Shown here in pieces: positions 30,866 through 33,059 of a stretch of 33,059 nucleotides of DNA (positions within the stretch are counted from its first letter, which is position 1; every line of letters starts with the position of its first letter). Position numbers and translations under genes: made by a program. Below the pieces are notes generated by a model, which worked only from the letters and a program-made list of their open reading frames with translations, did not search any database and was not told the DNA's origin. Origin of the DNA: an uncultured Lactobacillus sp. (GTDB taxonomy: Bacteria; Bacillota; Bacilli; Lactobacillales; Lactobacillaceae); assembly GCF_948948975.1 (NCBI RefSeq), contig NZ_CARBVX010000021.1, forward strand, positions 1 through 33,059. The letters run 5' to 3'.

Positions 30866-32194
30866 TTGAAGCACACACAAGTTAACCATAAAAAAGCTGC
30901 TTTACTAAGTCTACAACACCTACTAGCAATGTATTCAGGAGCAATTGCCGTACCTCTTTTAATTGGAGCTGCTTTGAAATTTAACTCCACTCAGATGACT
31001 TATCTGGTTTCAATTGATATCTTCATGTGTGGTTTAGCAACTGCTCTCCAGCTTCTACGTAATCGCTATTTTGGAATTGGCTTACCTGTTGTTTTAGGGT
31101 GTGCTATTCAAGCTGTAGCTCCTCTTCAAATGATTGGAAAAAAATTCACCATTGGTACTATGTATGGTGCAATCATTGTAGCAGGTGTTTTCGTATTTTT
31201 AGTAGCAGGTTATTTTTCTAAAATCAAAAAGCTCTTTCCACCAGTTGTAACCGGGAGCTTAATCACAGTAATTGGTCTTTCTTTAATTCCAGTTTCTATT
31301 CAAAATCTTGGTGGAGGTAATTCTACCGCTAAAAATTTTGGTGATCCTAAAAATCTTTTAACTGGCTTTATAACTGTAGCAATTATTCTTGCACTTCAAG
31401 TTTGGGGCAAAGGATTTATTAAATCGATCGCGGTTTTAGTAGGGTTAATTGTAGGAACCTTAATTGCCAGCACTCTTGGCATGGTTTCACTTACTCCAGT
31501 TGCTCAAGCTTCTTGGTTCCACTTACCTCAACCATTTTACTTTGGAATGCCACAATTTGAGTGGTCATCCAGTTTAACTATGATTATTATTGCTCTCGTT
31601 TCAATGGTTGAATCTACCGGAGTATTCTTTGCTATTGGTGACTTACTCCACAAAGATATCACTAGTGATGACCTTAAAAAGGGTTATCGTGCTGAAGGGC
31701 TCGCACAGATCCTTGGCGGAATTTTTAACACATTCCCCTACACTACTTTTTCACAAAACGTAGGTTTGCTTGAATTATCAGGCATTACTACAAAAAGACC
31801 AATTTACTGGGCATCCGGATTTTTAATGTTAATGGGATTATTACCTAAATTTGGTGCTCTAGTAACTATCATCCCTGACTCTGTCTTAGGCGGCGCTATG
31901 CTTGTGATGTTTACAATGATTGCCGTCCAAGGAATGAGAATGCTAAAGAGAGTAGACTTTGAGGATACTCGTAATATCCTAATCGTAGCTATTTCAATTG
32001 GTCTCGGATTAGGTGTTACTGTTTATCCACAAGTTTTCCAATCTTTACCAGAAACTATTCAATTATTCCTTGGAAATGGTATTGTTGTAGCAAGTTTAAG
32101 TGCTACTATTCTCAATTTACTATTTAAAGGAAAATCTGGCTTAGAAGAGCAACATATTCCCGCTACTCCAGAAAAAATTGAAGTACAAAACTAA
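30866..32194 (+). CDS. pbuX: Xanthine permease (NCS2 family)
   Basis: The 442-residue membrane protein with about 14 helices imports xanthine with protons. The NCS2/NAT signs are LSLQHLLAMYSGAIAVPLLIG at the N-terminus (the QH motif), VESTGVFFAIGDLL in the middle and NTFPYTTFSQNVGLLELSG (~290-308), the substrate-site motif. PDSVLGGAMLVMFTMIAVQG follows. The start is TTG with TAGGAGA in the xpt 3' end. It is co-transcribed with xpt under the riboswitch, and the operon ends at 32219-32250. Confidence 0.95.
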   Translation: MKHTQVNHKKAALLSLQHLLAMYSGAIAVPLLIGAALKFNSTQMTYLVSIDIFMCGLATALQLLRNRYFGIGLPVVLGCAIQAVAPLQMIGKKFTIGTMYGAIIVAGVFVFLVAGYFSKIKKLFPPVVTGSLITVIGLSLIPVSIQNLGGGNSTAKNFGDPKNLLTGFITVAIILALQVWGKGFIKSIAVLVGLIVGTLIASTLGMVSLTPVAQASWFHLPQPFYFGMPQFEWSSSLTMIIIALVSMVESTGVFFAIGDLLHKDITSDDLKKGYRAEGLAQILGGIFNTFPYTTFSQNVGLLELSGITTKRPIYWASGFLMLMGLLPKFGALVTIIPDSVLGGAMLVMFTMIAVQGMRMLKRVDFEDTRNILIVAISIGLGLGVTVYPQVFQSLPETIQLFLGNGIVVASLSATILNLLFKGKSGLEEQHIPATPEKIEVQN

Positions 32195-32218
32195 ATAAAA
32201 TATTTTCTTAAAACCACG

Positions 32219-32250
32219 CAAAAAGGACTTGGAAATTCCAAGTCCTTTTT
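32219..32250. terminator. Bidirectional terminator between pbuX and murA
   Basis: A 10-bp perfect stem GGACTTGGAA/TTCCAAGTCC around one central base, with A and T runs, lies between the two converging genes. Confidence 0.9.
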
Positions 32251-32265
32251 AATATTCTATTTTAA

Positions 32266-33057
32266 TTAAACATCAATCACAGATACTTCTGCACCTAGTT
32301 GACGCAACTTTTGTTCAATTCTATCATAGCCACGCAAAATATTGCCTGCATTTGAAATGATAGTTTCACCATCTGCCATTAAACCAGCCAGCATCAAACA
32401 AGCTCCTGCTCTAATTTCACCAGCACTAACATGTGCTCCATGCAAATGATGAGTTGGATGAACTAAGATAATATTATCTTCTACTTGAATATTTGCACCC
32501 ATCTTTTGAAGTTCAGGAATATGACCAACACGCTTAGGATATATTTGATCAATTATTACACCTTCACCACTCTTAGCAGTTAGAAGAAGCGGAGTAATTG
32601 GTTGCTGTAAATCAGTCGCAAATCCAGGATAGACATCAGTTCTAACTTGCGTCATCTTCAAGTCACCAGCTGGATAAACATAAAGGGAATCTTCATCAGC
32701 ATCAATTACTACACCCATCTCTTCTACTTTAGCTAAATAAGAATCTAGGTGTTCTTCGATAATATTATGAATTCTAATACCGTTTCCGATACAAGCAGCT
32801 AGAGCCACATAAGTTCCAGCTTCAATTCGATCAGGAATAATAGTATGAGGAGTTTGTGCTTTTAGCTCCTCCACTCCTTCAATTCGAATTACTTCAGTAC
32901 CTGCACCACGAATAACAGCGCCCATATTATTCAAAAATGTAGCTAAATCAATAATTTCTGGTTCCTTAGCTGCATTTTCAATAATAGTTTGGCCCTTTGC
33001 CATTACGCTAGCCATAATTATGTTCATTGTTGCGCCTACAGAAGGCATCTTTAAATG
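32266..33057 (-). CDS. murA: UDP-N-acetylglucosamine 1-carboxyvinyltransferase, 5' truncated by window edge
   Basis: Reading continues past the last base, so the N-terminus is outside; about 263 of ~420 residues are visible. The enzyme adds enolpyruvate to UDP-GlcNAc, the first committed step of peptidoglycan synthesis. Visible MurA parts are [17 protein letters not shown] at the edge, [52 protein letters not shown] (~140-156 of the fragment), [15 protein letters not shown] and [20 protein letters not shown] near the C-terminus. The catalytic Cys and N-terminal domain are not in the window. Lactobacilli often have two MurA paralogues; which one this is cannot be told. Confidence 0.95.
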   Translation of the reverse strand, partial: HLKMPSVGATMNIIMASVMAKGQTIIENAAKEPEIIDLATFLNNMGAVIRGAGTEVIRIEGVEELKAQTPHTIIPDRIEAGTYVALAACIGNGIRIHNIIEEHLDSYLAKVEEMGVVIDADEDSLYVYPAGDLKMTQVRTDVYPGFATDLQQPITPLLLTAKSGEGVIIDQIYPKRVGHIPELQKMGANIQVEDNIILVHPTHHLHGAHVSAGEIRAGACLMLAGLMADGETIISNAGNILRGYDRIEQKLRQLGAEVSVIDV

Positions 33058-33059
33058 AA

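Noticed and set aside
1..33059. CRISPR array, tRNA or rRNA genes, insertion sequences, prophage genes
   Set aside because: No regular repeat-spacer pattern, no cloverleaf or rRNA sequence, and no transposase or integrase reading frame was found.

Overview
This window looks like chromosome of a low-GC lactic acid bacterium, most probably of the Lactobacillus gasseri/johnsonii group. The reasons are the strong AT bias, AGGAGG-type ribosome binding sites, frequent TTG/GTG starts, a C69 dipeptidase, and the oxc-frc oxalate pair known from host-associated lactobacilli. I see no rRNA, tRNA, insertion sequence, prophage or CRISPR array. The window starts inside a dipeptidase gene and ends inside murA.

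Left part (1-9240): the 3' part of a C69 dipeptidase; a nitroreductase followed by a remnant of an HxlR-type regulator; an unknown protein; a DUF4097 lipoprotein; a small unknown protein; then the oxalate region. An AEC-family carboxylate permease is divergent from oxc (oxalyl-CoA decarboxylase) and frc (formyl-CoA transferase). Frc activates oxalate with CoA from formyl-CoA and Oxc decarboxylates oxalyl-CoA, consuming a proton. The permease may move the acids, which is an inference from position.

Middle part (9350-20142): a kinase pseudogene with two lesions, overlapping ogt; an Rrf2 regulator with a palindromic operator and a coupled MDR oxidoreductase; an unannotated 46-residue protein with nine Cys and its own promoter; a GNAT acetyltransferase; an ABC ATPase/permease/LytTR/DUF3021 operon of the LytTR-regulatory-system type; a membrane-anchored propeller-like protein and a two-TM potassium channel; a membrane protein coupled to a small XRE regulator; and an AraC regulator divergent from a type I GAPDH.

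Right part (20163-33059): a YjdF-like (DUF2992) gene with a structured leader that can hide its ribosome binding site; an EmrB/QacA-type exporter divergent from a TetR regulator; a Doc/AbrB toxin-antitoxin pair; an XRE regulator with a membrane domain; a compact type I toxin-antitoxin locus (30-residue holin-like toxin plus 3'-overlapping antisense RNA); a PEBP-like protein; a second TetR regulator; guaA; a stand-alone relative of the XRE protein's membrane domain; a guanine riboswitch with xpt-pbuX; and murA. guaA and xpt-pbuX together form a guanine/xanthine biosynthesis, salvage and uptake neighbourhood.

The points most worth a second look are the type I toxin-antitoxin locus, the Cys-rich metallothionein-like mini-gene, the DUF2992 leader RNA, and the LytTR/ABC operon with its repeated upstream motif.
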